The notes under the pieces: model-generated
Told to the model about the DNA's origin: nothing
What the model saw: only the letters and a program-made list of their open reading frames with translations
The model's database searches: none
NCBI RefSeq assembly: GCF_015773195.1
Contig: NZ_JADWYK010000010.1
Span: forward strand, 1-64,000
DNA from: Hymenobacter guriensis
Lineage (GTDB): Bacteria > Bacteroidota > Bacteroidia > Cytophagales > Hymenobacteraceae
DNA length: 64,000 nucleotides
Direction: 5' to 3'
Made by a program: the position numbers and the translations under genes
Shown here: in pieces, positions 40,929 to 49,312 of the stretch
How positions within the stretch are numbered: the stretch's first letter is position 1
Layout of the letters: the number at the start of each line of letters is the position of its first letter

Positions 40929-42778
40929 ACGGCGACAGCAGTTTCGGGCACGGGAATCAGGCGGGCCGGGCTCCACAGGTGCAGGGTCATCTGGCGGTAT
41001 AGCTCGCCCCGCGCCGCCAGAGCCGCCCGGTCAAAAGTGGTGGGATAGGCCACAAACGGCAGCCCGGTGTGCTGTACCCAGTTCGTAAAGCGCGGATGGT
41101 GTTCGTAGCAATTCGGATTCAGGGATTTGGCCAGCAGATTCTGCCCGAAGTAGTGCGGCAGCTTCTCCGAGTAGGCCAGGTCGCCGTAGCTGGCATTGAA
41201 GCTCTTGGGCAGCAGCAGCAAGCCCCCAATACGGTTGCGGTGCTGCCGGAAGTCCTCTTTCTGCGGAAACTCGTCGGCATGGTCTTCCGGGTGGTTCGCC
41301 CAGATGTGCTCCACCTCGTAGCTCCCGCCGCCGGTGCTGTTCACGTATTCGGGGTAGCGACCCGGGTGGTCGGTCGCGTGCGTTTCCAGGTAGTCGGTCA
41401 GGCGGGCCAGCAGGCGGTGCAGGGACTTGCGGTTTTGCTGGTTCAGGGTCGGCACCGGGCCAGTGGCCGGCGTCTCCTGTATTTCAGCCAGCATCGCACG
41501 CAGTTCGATGGCCAGCGCGGCCTCATCCTTGCCGCGTACGCGCTTGGCCGCCAAAAACATGGCGTACTGCATGGTCGCGTACCCAATGCTGCGCCCGCAC
41601 CACACGCGCCAGCTCAGCAGCACGTCCAGGTAGCGGGCCGTTAGTTCCAGCTTGCGCCGGGCCACATCATCCGGGTCGGTAGGCCGTAGCGTGGCCAGCA
41701 GCACCAAGTATTGCAGCGTGAAATTCTGCTGCGCGTTATAGAACACGGTTTCCAACCCCGTCGTACGGCTGCGGCTGGCATCGAGCAGCGCCCGGTACCA
41801 GCGGGAATAAAACAGAAAATCGCGCTGAATGAAGCGGGCGGTATCGGCGCCGGGGGTCAACTGCAGCTTGTCGTCCTTTTCGCGCACCCAGCGGTGGTAT
41901 TCCGTACCGATGCGCTCAAAGTCGCGAGCCGCCGCGCCCCGGCTCCGCTCCCGGATGTTGTCGGCGTACTGGCTTCGCAGCCACGTCTTAAACAACTCCG
42001 CCTGCGTGTCCTTGCCATACACCAGCAGCCGCGCTATTTCGTCTTTCCAGGCCGTTTCGGCGGCCTGCCGGGTGGCGGTATCCGGTATGTTGGCCAGCAG
42101 ATAGCTCTTGAGCATTTCGGTGGGCGTCAGCGACAGCCCCCGGTCATTCATCGTTTCAAAAATGGTGTAGGCATTCTCGTCCGAGTCCGTGGTTATTTCC
42201 ACCAGCTTCACGTTTTCCAGCAGCCAGTCGATGAAGTACGGCAGCGCCGCACCCTTCAATTCCTCCGGGAAAAGCTGCGACAGATTCTCGTAGCGGGCCA
42301 GCAGGTTGCGGACCGATTCGTCGGTAGCCGGCGTAACTTCTATCGTTTCGCCCTCAAACAAAGCATTCATGCACGCCTGCCGGGCCGGCACGTTCAGGTT
42401 GAACGACTTCTCTCCGTACACCTCAGAGTAAATCAGCTCATCCACGTTCACCCGGTCAGACCGTTCCGCCTGTAGCCGCCGCAGATACAGCAGGAGCAGG
42501 GTTAGACTGGTCAGGCGCTGCTGGCCATCCACCAGAAAACGCCCTTCCGCCGTGTCACTCACAATGATGGAGCCCAGGAAATACGGATTATAGTTACGCA
42601 CCGCGCTACGGCCGTCCTCCTCGTTGTACTGATCGGCAAATTGGCTGGTCAGGTCCGTTATCAACTCCTGCATCTGCTTCTCCTGCCACTTATATCCGCG
42701 CTGGTAGTAGTCGACTTCGTATTTCTTGCTTTTCAATAGCTCGCGCACGGTGCGCGTTTTTCCTTCAATCGTAGCCAT
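40925..42778 (-). CDS. DUF262-DUF1524 (GmrSD-like) endonuclease, 617 aa
   Basis: The N-terminal DUF262 ParB-like NTPase part has YYQRGYKWQEKQM, YFLGSIIV and the motif VDGQQRLTSLTLL near residue 82. The C-terminal DUF1524 HNH-type nuclease has YEVEHIWANHPEDHADEF near 487 and HRNRIGGLLLLPKSFNASYG. This is the single-chain layout of the type IV enzyme GmrSD and of BrxU, which cut glucosyl-hydroxymethylated or other modified DNA. Placement between hsdM and hsdS is the odd feature. ATG at 42778 gives MATIEGKTRTVREL; the longer frame overlaps hsdM. Confidence 0.88.
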   Translation of the reverse strand: MATIEGKTRTVRELLKSKKYEVDYYQRGYKWQEKQMQELITDLTSQFADQYNEEDGRSAVRNYNPYFLGSIIVSDTAEGRFLVDGQQRLTSLTLLLLYLRRLQAERSDRVNVDELIYSEVYGEKSFNLNVPARQACMNALFEGETIEVTPATDESVRNLLARYENLSQLFPEELKGAALPYFIDWLLENVKLVEITTDSDENAYTIFETMNDRGLSLTPTEMLKSYLLANIPDTATRQAAETAWKDEIARLLVYGKDTQAELFKTWLRSQYADNIRERSRGAAARDFERIGTEYHRWVREKDDKLQLTPGADTARFIQRDFLFYSRWYRALLDASRSRTTGLETVFYNAQQNFTLQYLVLLATLRPTDPDDVARRKLELTARYLDVLLSWRVWCGRSIGYATMQYAMFLAAKRVRGKDEAALAIELRAMLAEIQETPATGPVPTLNQQNRKSLHRLLARLTDYLETHATDHPGRYPEYVNSTGGGSYEVEHIWANHPEDHADEFPQKEDFRQHRNRIGGLLLLPKSFNASYGDLAYSEKLPHYFGQNLLAKSLNPNCYEHHPRFTNWVQHTGLPFVAYPTTFDRAALAARGELYRQMTLHLWSPARLIPVPETAVAV

Positions 42779-42794
42779 TAGAGTAGGGTAGCTT

Positions 42795-44978
42795 CTAAGC
42801 TTCTTGGGTAGTAAGAATGTCGCGCAGCAGCCCATCCGTCTCTGCTTCCAGCGCGAAGATGTCGGCCGCAATTTCGTCCAGTGTCCGCAGCCGTTGCGGC
42901 TGGTAGAAGTAGCGCGTGAACGATATTTCGTAGCCTACCTGCGTCTTGGTAGCATCCACCCAAGCGTCGGGAGCGTGGGGCAATACTTCGCGCCGCATAA
43001 AGCCCGTAATGCCTTCTTCTTCCAGCAGCGGCACCTGCTCGGTGTCGCGCAGCTCCGGGTCGGGCTCGTACATCACCGTAGCCCATTTATCGGCGGGGTG
43101 AGAGAAGTAGCCCGCGTACTCCCAGCCGTCTTCACCCGGACCGCGCCAGTCGATTTCAGGGAAGGGGTTCTCGGCTGTGAACTCGTCGCCCTCGCGCCAC
43201 ACCTGCCGGAAAACGGGCGCAGCCGTTTCGTCGCGCTCAGTCAGGGCCGTTTGCAGCAGCTTCTCGCGCTTGCTCGTCCAGCGCAGCTTTTGGGCCTTAG
43301 CCTCGGCCTGCACGGCGGCCACAAACGCGTTGAAATCAAGCTGCGGTCCTATGCCCAGTTGCTTGGCTACGGCCGCTACCACGGAGGGCAGTTCTGTTTC
43401 CTTGTTCAGCCCACACACCTTCCCGAATTCGGCCAGCCGCTCGGCTGTCAGCTCTACCCGCAACCGCAGCGGCCGCTCCACCACAATCTTGTGGTAGCCA
43501 AACGCCTCGTTGGGAAAGAGCTTACTCTGCTCGCTTTCCTCCATCGTCATAAACGCTTCTACGATGCGGGCCTGGTGCTGCGGGGTCAGTTCGCAGTTCT
43601 TCTTGCCCAGGTTCTTGCGCAGGGGCTGCTGCCAGCTGCTGGCATCAATCAGCTGCACCTTGCCCTTGCGGCGGTCCTCCTTGCGGTTGCTCAGCACCCA
43701 GATGTAGGTGGCAATGCCCGTGTTGTAGAAGATGTTCAGCGGCAGGGCGATGATGGCCTCCAGCCAGTCGTTTTCCAGAATCCAGCGCCGTATGTTGCTC
43801 TCACCCTGCCCCGCGTCGCCCGTAAACAGGGCCGAGCCGTTGTGCACCTGCGCGATGCGCGAGCCCAGCGCCGTCTTGCTCTTCATCTTGGCCAGCTTGT
43901 TAGCCAGAAACAGCAGCTGCCCGTCCGATGAGCGGGTCAGCAGGCTGAACTTCGGGTCGTCCTGGTAGGGAAACACAAAGCGCCGGTCACTGATTTCCTT
44001 CTTACCGCCCATCTGCTCCAGGTCCTTGCTCCAACTCTTGCCGTAGGGCGGATTGGCCAGCATAAAGTCGAACTCCATGCCCTGGTGCCCGTCGCGGCTC
44101 AGCGTCGAGCCGTAGGTGAAGTTCTGCGCCTCCTGGCCCTGGCCCTTCAGCAGCAAGTCGGCCTTGGTAATGGCGTAGGTTTCGGGCTGCACCTCCTGCC
44201 CGTACAGGTGAATCTGCACCTCCTTGCCCTGGGCGGCGGCCAGCTCGTGCAGGCGCTCCTCGGCCGCGGTCAGCATCCCGCCCGTGCCGCAGGCATCGTC
44301 ATACACCAGGTAAGTACCCGATTTGATGCGGTCGGCCACCGGCTTGAATATCAGGTCGGCCATTACGCTCACCACGTCGCGGGGGGTGAAGTGCTCGCCG
44401 GCTTCCTCGTTGTTCTCCTCGTTGAAGCGCCGTATCAGCTCTTCAAACACGGTGCCCATGGCGTGGTTGTCCAGCGCCGGCAGCCGCTCGCTGCCGTCCG
44501 AGTTCAGCACCGGCGTGGGCGCGAAGTTGATGCCGGGGGCCAGGAACTTCTCAATCAGAAAGCCCAACGCGTCGGCGTCCAGCAGCGTCGGAATCTGGTT
44601 GTTGAACTTGAACTTGTCAAGAATCTCACGCACGTTCTCCGAGTACCCGTTCAGGTAAGCTCGGAAGTCGGCCTCCAGCTGCGACTTGATGGCCCGCGAC
44701 TGCAGGTCGCGTAGCCGGAACGGCGAGGCATTGTAAAAGGCCTGGCCCGAGGCCTGGCACAGGGCCGCATCCTGCTCGGTGATGTTGTAGTCATCGAGCA
44801 GTTGTTTTTGGGCTAGTACGGCCGCTTTGGTCGGTTCGAGCACGGCATCGAGGCGCCGCAGCACTATCATAGGCAGAATGACGTCGCGGTATTTGCTGCG
44901 CACATAGACGTCCCGGAGCACGTCGTCGGCAATTCCCCAGATAAAATTCACCAGGGCAGTGTGTTGGCTTGAGGTCAC
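42795..44978 (-). CDS. hsdM: type I restriction enzyme, M subunit (HsdM), 727 aa
   Basis: N6-adenine methylase. The helical N-terminal HsdM_N domain spans about 5-150, SAM motif I is DDACGTGGMLTAAEER near 227, and catalytic motif IV is MLANPPYGKSW near 306. GEHFTPRDVVSVMADLIFKP and IIALPLNIFYNTGIATYIWV are typical HsdM blocks. The start is a GTG at 44978, first gene of the operon. A 14-bp palindrome lies 40 nt upstream. Length is above the about 500 aa of classical HsdM because of a C-terminal extension rich in charged residues. Confidence 0.93.
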   Translation of the reverse strand: MTSSQHTALVNFIWGIADDVLRDVYVRSKYRDVILPMIVLRRLDAVLEPTKAAVLAQKQLLDDYNITEQDAALCQASGQAFYNASPFRLRDLQSRAIKSQLEADFRAYLNGYSENVREILDKFKFNNQIPTLLDADALGFLIEKFLAPGINFAPTPVLNSDGSERLPALDNHAMGTVFEELIRRFNEENNEEAGEHFTPRDVVSVMADLIFKPVADRIKSGTYLVYDDACGTGGMLTAAEERLHELAAAQGKEVQIHLYGQEVQPETYAITKADLLLKGQGQEAQNFTYGSTLSRDGHQGMEFDFMLANPPYGKSWSKDLEQMGGKKEISDRRFVFPYQDDPKFSLLTRSSDGQLLFLANKLAKMKSKTALGSRIAQVHNGSALFTGDAGQGESNIRRWILENDWLEAIIALPLNIFYNTGIATYIWVLSNRKEDRRKGKVQLIDASSWQQPLRKNLGKKNCELTPQHQARIVEAFMTMEESEQSKLFPNEAFGYHKIVVERPLRLRVELTAERLAEFGKVCGLNKETELPSVVAAVAKQLGIGPQLDFNAFVAAVQAEAKAQKLRWTSKREKLLQTALTERDETAAPVFRQVWREGDEFTAENPFPEIDWRGPGEDGWEYAGYFSHPADKWATVMYEPDPELRDTEQVPLLEEEGITGFMRREVLPHAPDAWVDATKTQVGYEISFTRYFYQPQRLRTLDEIAADIFALEAETDGLLRDILTTQEA

Positions 44979-45017
44979 GAAAACAGTAGTTGAAGAATAA
45001 GCAGGAAGCTCGGCCCA

Positions 45018-45056
45018 TTTGCTTAAGCAAACAGTTGGGCGGGTCTACAAAGTAAC
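45018..45056 (-). promoter_or_regulatory. candidate promoter and operator of the restriction operon
   Basis: TTTGCTTAAGCAAA (45018-45031) is a perfect 14-bp palindrome. On the minus strand it follows GTTACTTTGTAG (45056-45045), a near fit to TAnnTTTG missing one spacer base. The order promoter, palindrome, hsdM start suits repression of the operon. The 45057-45398 remainder shows no gene; it should hold the promoter of the plus-strand helicase fragment. Confidence 0.4.
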
Positions 45057-45398
45057 GCCTTTACCACCCGGAGGCAAACCATCAGCCCCACTCTCAACAA
45101 GTCGTCCTAGTCTTCACCGGGTGCCCGCAAAAAAGACTCTTGCTGCCTTTGCCAGAGAGGCACGCAACAAAAAAAGGTCATTCCGCGCTGGCTAACAATA
45201 GCTTGACTGCTCCGAAGAAAGAAATAGCCCTCTTACTCTGGCCAGCCCAAAGTGCTTCAGCAGTGGCCTAGGAGGCGTTCTTAATGCTCCACTCAATTAC
45301 TAATTTTTTTAGACAAAGTAAATGTGGTAATTTCATTAGCAATTGTGCCTTTATTTGCAGCGCCTTCCCCGCTGTCTCACCCGTCATAAGCTGCCTGC

Positions 45399-45902
45399 AT
45401 GAGCTTTCACTATACCGACTATTATCGCCGCGCCATCACCGAACACCAGCAGGGTCTGAAACTCGTGCTTGGTGGTACGGGCCTGGGCAAAACCAGCAGC
45501 TTGGCTGCCCTGCTGCGCGAGGGTAGCTTGCCCGAAGATGTGAAGCTTATCTACGTCGCCAACCGCATTCAGCTGCTGGACGAGATGGCCGAGCAGGACA
45601 AGGACCTGAACCTGCACGTGCAGCAGCGGCAGGACGTGGACCAGCTCCGCGAAACGGTGGCGGACGGCTCCCTGGCCGCGTTTCTGAATCTGCCGGCGAC
45701 GCGCCTGCTCATCGACGACTACAACGCCCGGGGCCGGCCCTTTCCCATCCGCTGGGAGTCGCTCCACAAGCGGATGGCCAAATTTCAGCGCCTGCAGCGG
45801 TTCACGGAAGCCGAGATGGCGGACCTGGTCGACGTCCCGAACCTGGGAGCTACTCTCGCCCCTGAAGCAGCTTTACACCTTTGGGTGTTGTTAAACAAAT
45901 AG
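45399..45902 (+). pseudogene. helicase N-terminal fragment truncated by a miniature element
   Basis: SFHYTDYYRRAITEHQQGLK then LVLGGTGLGKTSSLAALL, a Walker A (G-x-G-L-G-K-T) of a DEAD/DEAH-type helicase, and TRLLIDDYNARGRPFP, perhaps a modified motif II region. After residue about 161 the frame enters the inverted repeat at 45883 and stops as WVLLNK. The remaining motor domains are absent from the window. It diverges from hsdM, so it may once have belonged to the same defence locus. Confidence 0.65.
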
Positions 45903-46155
45903 GGGAAAACCTCCGACTCGGCAGCTGAACAGCCTAGATGCTAGTGATAAGGTATAAGTTCGCCGTATGAGTATCGAGAGGCGATAGGATTACACGTCCC
46001 TTAAGGCCATCGATAGAATGTAGCATAAACGAACGTTAAGGCTATCGCTTTGCTCGCGCTCCGAGTAACACGTTATCCATCAGAGCACTAATTGCTGAAA
46101 ATACGTGGTTTTGCCGACGAGTCGGAGGTTTTCCCCTATTTGTTTAACAACACCC
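45883..46155. mobile_element. 273-bp miniature element with 38-bp perfect terminal inverted repeats (TIME/MITE-like)
   Basis: 45883-45920 is exactly complementary to 46118-46155. The repeat starts GGGTGTTGTTAAACAAATAG and has AAAAC at position 24-28, as Tn3-type 38-bp ends do. The interior is non-coding. Size and 38-bp ends match Tn3-derived inverted-repeat miniature elements (TIMEs). No clear 5-bp target duplication is visible (CCTTT left, TAACT right). Its repeats provide stop codons for both neighbouring frames, ending each in VLLNK. Confidence 0.75.
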
Positions 46156-47464
46156 TAACTACCAGCAGGTCTTCAAGCCGGGTGGTATAGGCGGGTGTAC
46201 GCCACAGCGCTTTGCTCTGCCACGGGGGGGCATTCCCGCTGGCAACCGAACTGGCCGGCCGAACACTGTTACGCCCGAACTGCTTATTCACGGCATCAAT
46301 TGTTTGCATCAACACCTTGCTTTTAGCATCATTTGCGGGGGAGGCTGACCCAGCGGCGGCAAATAAATCCAACTGAAGTCCACGGCCCGGGGGCTCCAGT
46401 CCGTCGAGCACAACGCCAGCCTTTACGTAGCTGTGACCTGACTCATAAATCCGTTCCAGCAGGCGTCGGCCATAGGCCAGCAGCAATAGGGTATCAGAAG
46501 TAGCTCCTCCTGGAAGCGTGAGCGTGGTAGAACGGGTATACGGCGGCCGTACGCGGGAATCATACTGGCTCTTACAGATAAAGACCGTGAGCAGGTGCGC
46601 TTGCCCTCCCTGGGTCCGCAGCTTTTCGGCGGCCTTAGCCATGTAAGTGCTCAGCGCGCCCCATACATCGTCGAACGTTGTCAGAGGTTGCCCGAAGCTC
46701 CGGGAGCAACGAAGGCTTTGGCGGCTCAGGGTCCCGTCTTCCGAGGGCTGTAAACCCTGGCAGGGCTGGCCTCGCAGCTCCTGGATCAGCCGCCAGCCAA
46801 CGACGCCGCCTAGGTTCTTGCGGGCCCAGGTCTCCCCGACACCTGCCAGGTCCCAGGCCGTGCGGATGCCGTGGGCCGTCAGGACCTGGGCATACTGACG
46901 GCCGATGCCCCACACGTCAGCGGCGGGAAGCGCGCGGAGCGCCCGCTCCCGCCGGCTTTCCGTGTCGAGGCGAAGGATACCTTCCAGCTCGGGGTACTTC
47001 TTGGCCAGTCGGTTGGCGACCTTCGCCAGCGTTTTGGTGGTGGCCATACCTACACAGGTCGGAATACCGGTACAGGCCAGCACGTCGCGGCGCATACGCC
47101 GGGCGTGCGCGTCAAGCGAACCCAGCCACTTGGTCAGGCCGTGCAGATCCAGAAAAGCCTCGTCAATGCTGTAGACTTCGATAGCAGGCACCTGGTCAGC
47201 GAGCCGGGCCATCACCCGCCTGCTTATATCGCCATAGAGCGGATAGTTTGAACTGAGGGCATAGCCGCGCTGCTGCTGCAGCAACCCTCGGATTTCAAAA
47301 TAGGGAGCCCCCATGGCAATCCCGATTTGCTTGGCCTCAGGCGAGCGGCTTACGACATTGCCATCATTATTTGATAAGACCACCACGGGCCGACCATTGA
47401 GGCGAGGTTGAAAAACCCGCTCGCAGCTTACGTAGAAATTATTGCCGTCAACTAAGCCGAACAT
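46136..47464 (-). CDS. umuC: Y-family DNA polymerase (UmuC), 442 aa
   Basis: Translesion polymerase. The palm has MFGLVDGNNFYVSCERVFQP and YSIDEAFLDLHG with the metal-binding acids; AALPAADVWGIGRQYAQVL is the thumb HhH region; the little-finger domain follows and the end VKAGVVLDGL..., KVLMQTIDAVNKQFGRNSV is the DUF4113-type tail. The last residues RVLLNK and the stop come from the miniature element's inverted repeat, replacing only a few native residues, so the enzyme should be functional. It forms an operon with umuD (75 nt upstream). Confidence 0.93.
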   Translation of the reverse strand: MFGLVDGNNFYVSCERVFQPRLNGRPVVVLSNNDGNVVSRSPEAKQIGIAMGAPYFEIRGLLQQQRGYALSSNYPLYGDISRRVMARLADQVPAIEVYSIDEAFLDLHGLTKWLGSLDAHARRMRRDVLACTGIPTCVGMATTKTLAKVANRLAKKYPELEGILRLDTESRRERALRALPAADVWGIGRQYAQVLTAHGIRTAWDLAGVGETWARKNLGGVVGWRLIQELRGQPCQGLQPSEDGTLSRQSLRCSRSFGQPLTTFDDVWGALSTYMAKAAEKLRTQGGQAHLLTVFICKSQYDSRVRPPYTRSTTLTLPGGATSDTLLLLAYGRRLLERIYESGHSYVKAGVVLDGLEPPGRGLQLDLFAAAGSASPANDAKSKVLMQTIDAVNKQFGRNSVRPASSVASGNAPPWQSKALWRTPAYTTRLEDLLVVRVLLNK

Positions 47465-47539
47465 AGCGCAAGAAGGGCAGTAGGGGAAAAAGCAAAGCAG
47501 CTGCCCCTTGTACTGCTCCTGCTAGCCGTTAAGCGCTGC

Positions 47540-47998
47540 TCAGTCACGGCTGCGCAGCAGCGCCGTGAGCTTACCCGGAATCAGCTCGTGCACGACGTGG
47601 GTGACTACCCCCCAGATGTGTACCTGGTCCGGGTCGGTGATTTCGTAGTCAGGGAACGCTGGGTTTTCCGCCTGCAGCCACCAGCTGGCTCCCCGGCGCA
47701 CCAGGCGCTTCACGGTGCAATCGCCTTCTATCACGCCGATGACGATATGATTGTGATCGGCCATCAGGTGCTTATCTACGGCCAGCAGATCGCCGGCGTG
47801 AATTTCCGCCCCGCTCATGCTTTCTCCACTCACGCGCACCAGGTACGTTGCCTCCGGGTGGCGGAAAAGTAGCCGGTTCATATCCATCAGCCCCTCCAGC
47901 TCATCAGCGGCGGGCGAAGGAAAGCCAGCGGGTACCAGGGAGGCAAATAAGGGCAGCCATAAGGTCGTAGCGGGCTCAGTAAAGGGGGAGCAATTCAA
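47540..47998 (-). CDS. umuD: UmuD-like S24 protease subunit, 152 aa
   Basis: LexA/UmuD family: the self-cleavage Ala-Gly lies in SLVPAGFPSPA, the nucleophilic Ser in VSGESMSGAEI and the general-base Lys in DCTVKRLVRR. RecA-stimulated cleavage yields UmuD', which joins UmuC. The only start consistent with the frame is a TTG at 47998, since an in-frame TGA lies just upstream. An SOS-type control is expected for umuDC; AGTATACT at about 48036-48043 is a possible but unproven site. Confidence 0.9.
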   Translation of the reverse strand: MNCSPFTEPATTLWLPLFASLVPAGFPSPAADELEGLMDMNRLLFRHPEATYLVRVSGESMSGAEIHAGDLLAVDKHLMADHNHIVIGVIEGDCTVKRLVRRGASWWLQAENPAFPDYEITDPDQVHIWGVVTHVVHELIPGKLTALLRSRD

Positions 47999-48188
47999 CG
48001 GTAGGCATCAGCAGATACAAACAGGTGTAGCGCCAAGTATACTAAAATTATTGTCAATGGTTCGCTGACACAGATTACCAATTGCCCTAGCTACAAGACC
48101 AATAAAGGTTTATGCATACTGCAGCTGCGTTAATTTTATTTATTTTTACTAATACATTTAGCCATAGCATTCCTTGTATACAACACAT

Positions 48189-48611
48189 ATGGTCAGCGGA
48201 AAGAAAGCACCTGCCCGACTGGTATTGGAACCAACCGTCGGGGTTACAGAGTCGCAATGGGTGGATGATGTCCCCCTGGAGGAGTGCGCGCTTTGCCCGG
48301 TGTGCGGGGAACTTTTGGCCTGGCATGAGGAGCTATGCCAGCAAGATGCCGTTGCGGCCACTCCCCATGAAATTCCGCTGAAAACGGCAGGCCTCCACGC
48401 TGGCGACGGGTTCGCCTTTAGGCTGGGCGAGCGGATCTGGCGGGAAAATACCACCGCGTACCAGGTACTCTGGCGAGGCCAGGTAAAGGAACGGCAGCCG
48501 TTAACCGGCTACCTGGTGCGCGTGAACGTGTACCGGCTTGATGACGGGCATTGGGATTGCTACTATGAGGCCGAGTTGATAGCCACTACTGGAACACTCG
48601 ACGCTGCATGA
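48189..48611 (+). CDS. hypothetical protein with CPVC motif, 140 aa
   Basis: Residues about 30-45 contain ECALCPVCGELLAWHEELC, a possible zinc knuckle. The second half (LRVNVYRLDDGHWDCYYEAE region) is beta-rich. No family recognised. The ATG at 48189 is chosen over a TTG at 48174. It is divergent from umuD; the 190-nt AT-rich gap probably holds both promoters. The CPVCG motif is also in the small protein at 18103. Confidence 0.55.
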   Translation: MVSGKKAPARLVLEPTVGVTESQWVDDVPLEECALCPVCGELLAWHEELCQQDAVAATPHEIPLKTAGLHAGDGFAFRLGERIWRENTTAYQVLWRGQVKERQPLTGYLVRVNVYRLDDGHWDCYYEAELIATTGTLDAA

Positions 48612-48747
48612 CGCTACTAGACGTAGCGGGCACATTTACAGACTGCTTGTTGAAGAGAGCGAACTGGTACTGGTAACTTTTTAGACGAAACTTTCACCTG
48701 GGTTTATTAGTAAGCGCTATTTTCTTCATACTCAACCATTCCACACT

Positions 48748-49170
48748 ATGCAGCCTGACTCAGAACACGACGACAACTATTTCCGCGGCTCCATTGATGG
48801 TGGGAGCGCGAACCTGCCGGCGGACGCACCAGTAATCGATGGGGGTGGGCCTGCTAACTCTTCCCATACCCGGATAATCTCCGGCGGCAACGCTTCAACC
48901 CGGCATATGGAAAATAGCAAGCTGGCTAAAGCGGACGGTTTCGATTTTCCTAAAGGCTTGCCTACGTCCGTTAAACTTCACTTACACACGTTAGCAGATC
49001 AGTTCGGCGTCACCACGGATAACCTCGCCGAGAAGGCACATGAGCTAGCTGCCGAAATCAAACCCAAACTGGAAGAGGGCTATGATTTCGTGGTTAACTA
49101 CGTCGAGAACTTGATAGAGCAGGTGAAAACGGACGTGTCTAAGTACCTTGATAGTAAGAAAGCGCAGTAA
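48748..49170 (+). CDS. hypothetical protein, 140 aa
   Basis: The first 60 residues are low-complexity, rich in Gly, Asp, Ser and Asn (SEHDDNYFRGSIDGGSANLP). The last 75 are an amphipathic helical domain (LHTLADQFGVTTDNLAEKAH, VVNYVENLIEQVKTDVSKYL) with coiled-coil character. No known family. A 29-bp perfect hairpin starts 18 nt after the stop. Confidence 0.55.
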   Translation: MQPDSEHDDNYFRGSIDGGSANLPADAPVIDGGGPANSSHTRIISGGNASTRHMENSKLAKADGFDFPKGLPTSVKLHLHTLADQFGVTTDNLAEKAHELAAEIKPKLEEGYDFVVNYVENLIEQVKTDVSKYLDSKKAQ

Positions 49171-49187
49171 GAAAGCGCTTAATGATT

Positions 49188-49256
49188 CCGAATGCCTGCT
49201 CCTGCAGCAGTATTGCTGACCTATTCGGCAATACTGCTGCAGGAGCAGGCATTCGG
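49188..49256. terminator. 29-bp perfect inverted repeat, terminator-like
   Basis: CCGAATGCCTGCTCCTGCAG.. (49188-49216) is exactly complementary to 49228-49256 with an 11-nt loop. No U-tract. It lies between converging genes (48748 plus and 49313 minus) and could stop both transcripts. Confidence 0.65.
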
Positions 49257-49312
49257 CTTACTAAACCTGCTGAAATTTTGGGCCTTGCTAGCTGACGAAT
49301 GCCCGCAGTCTA

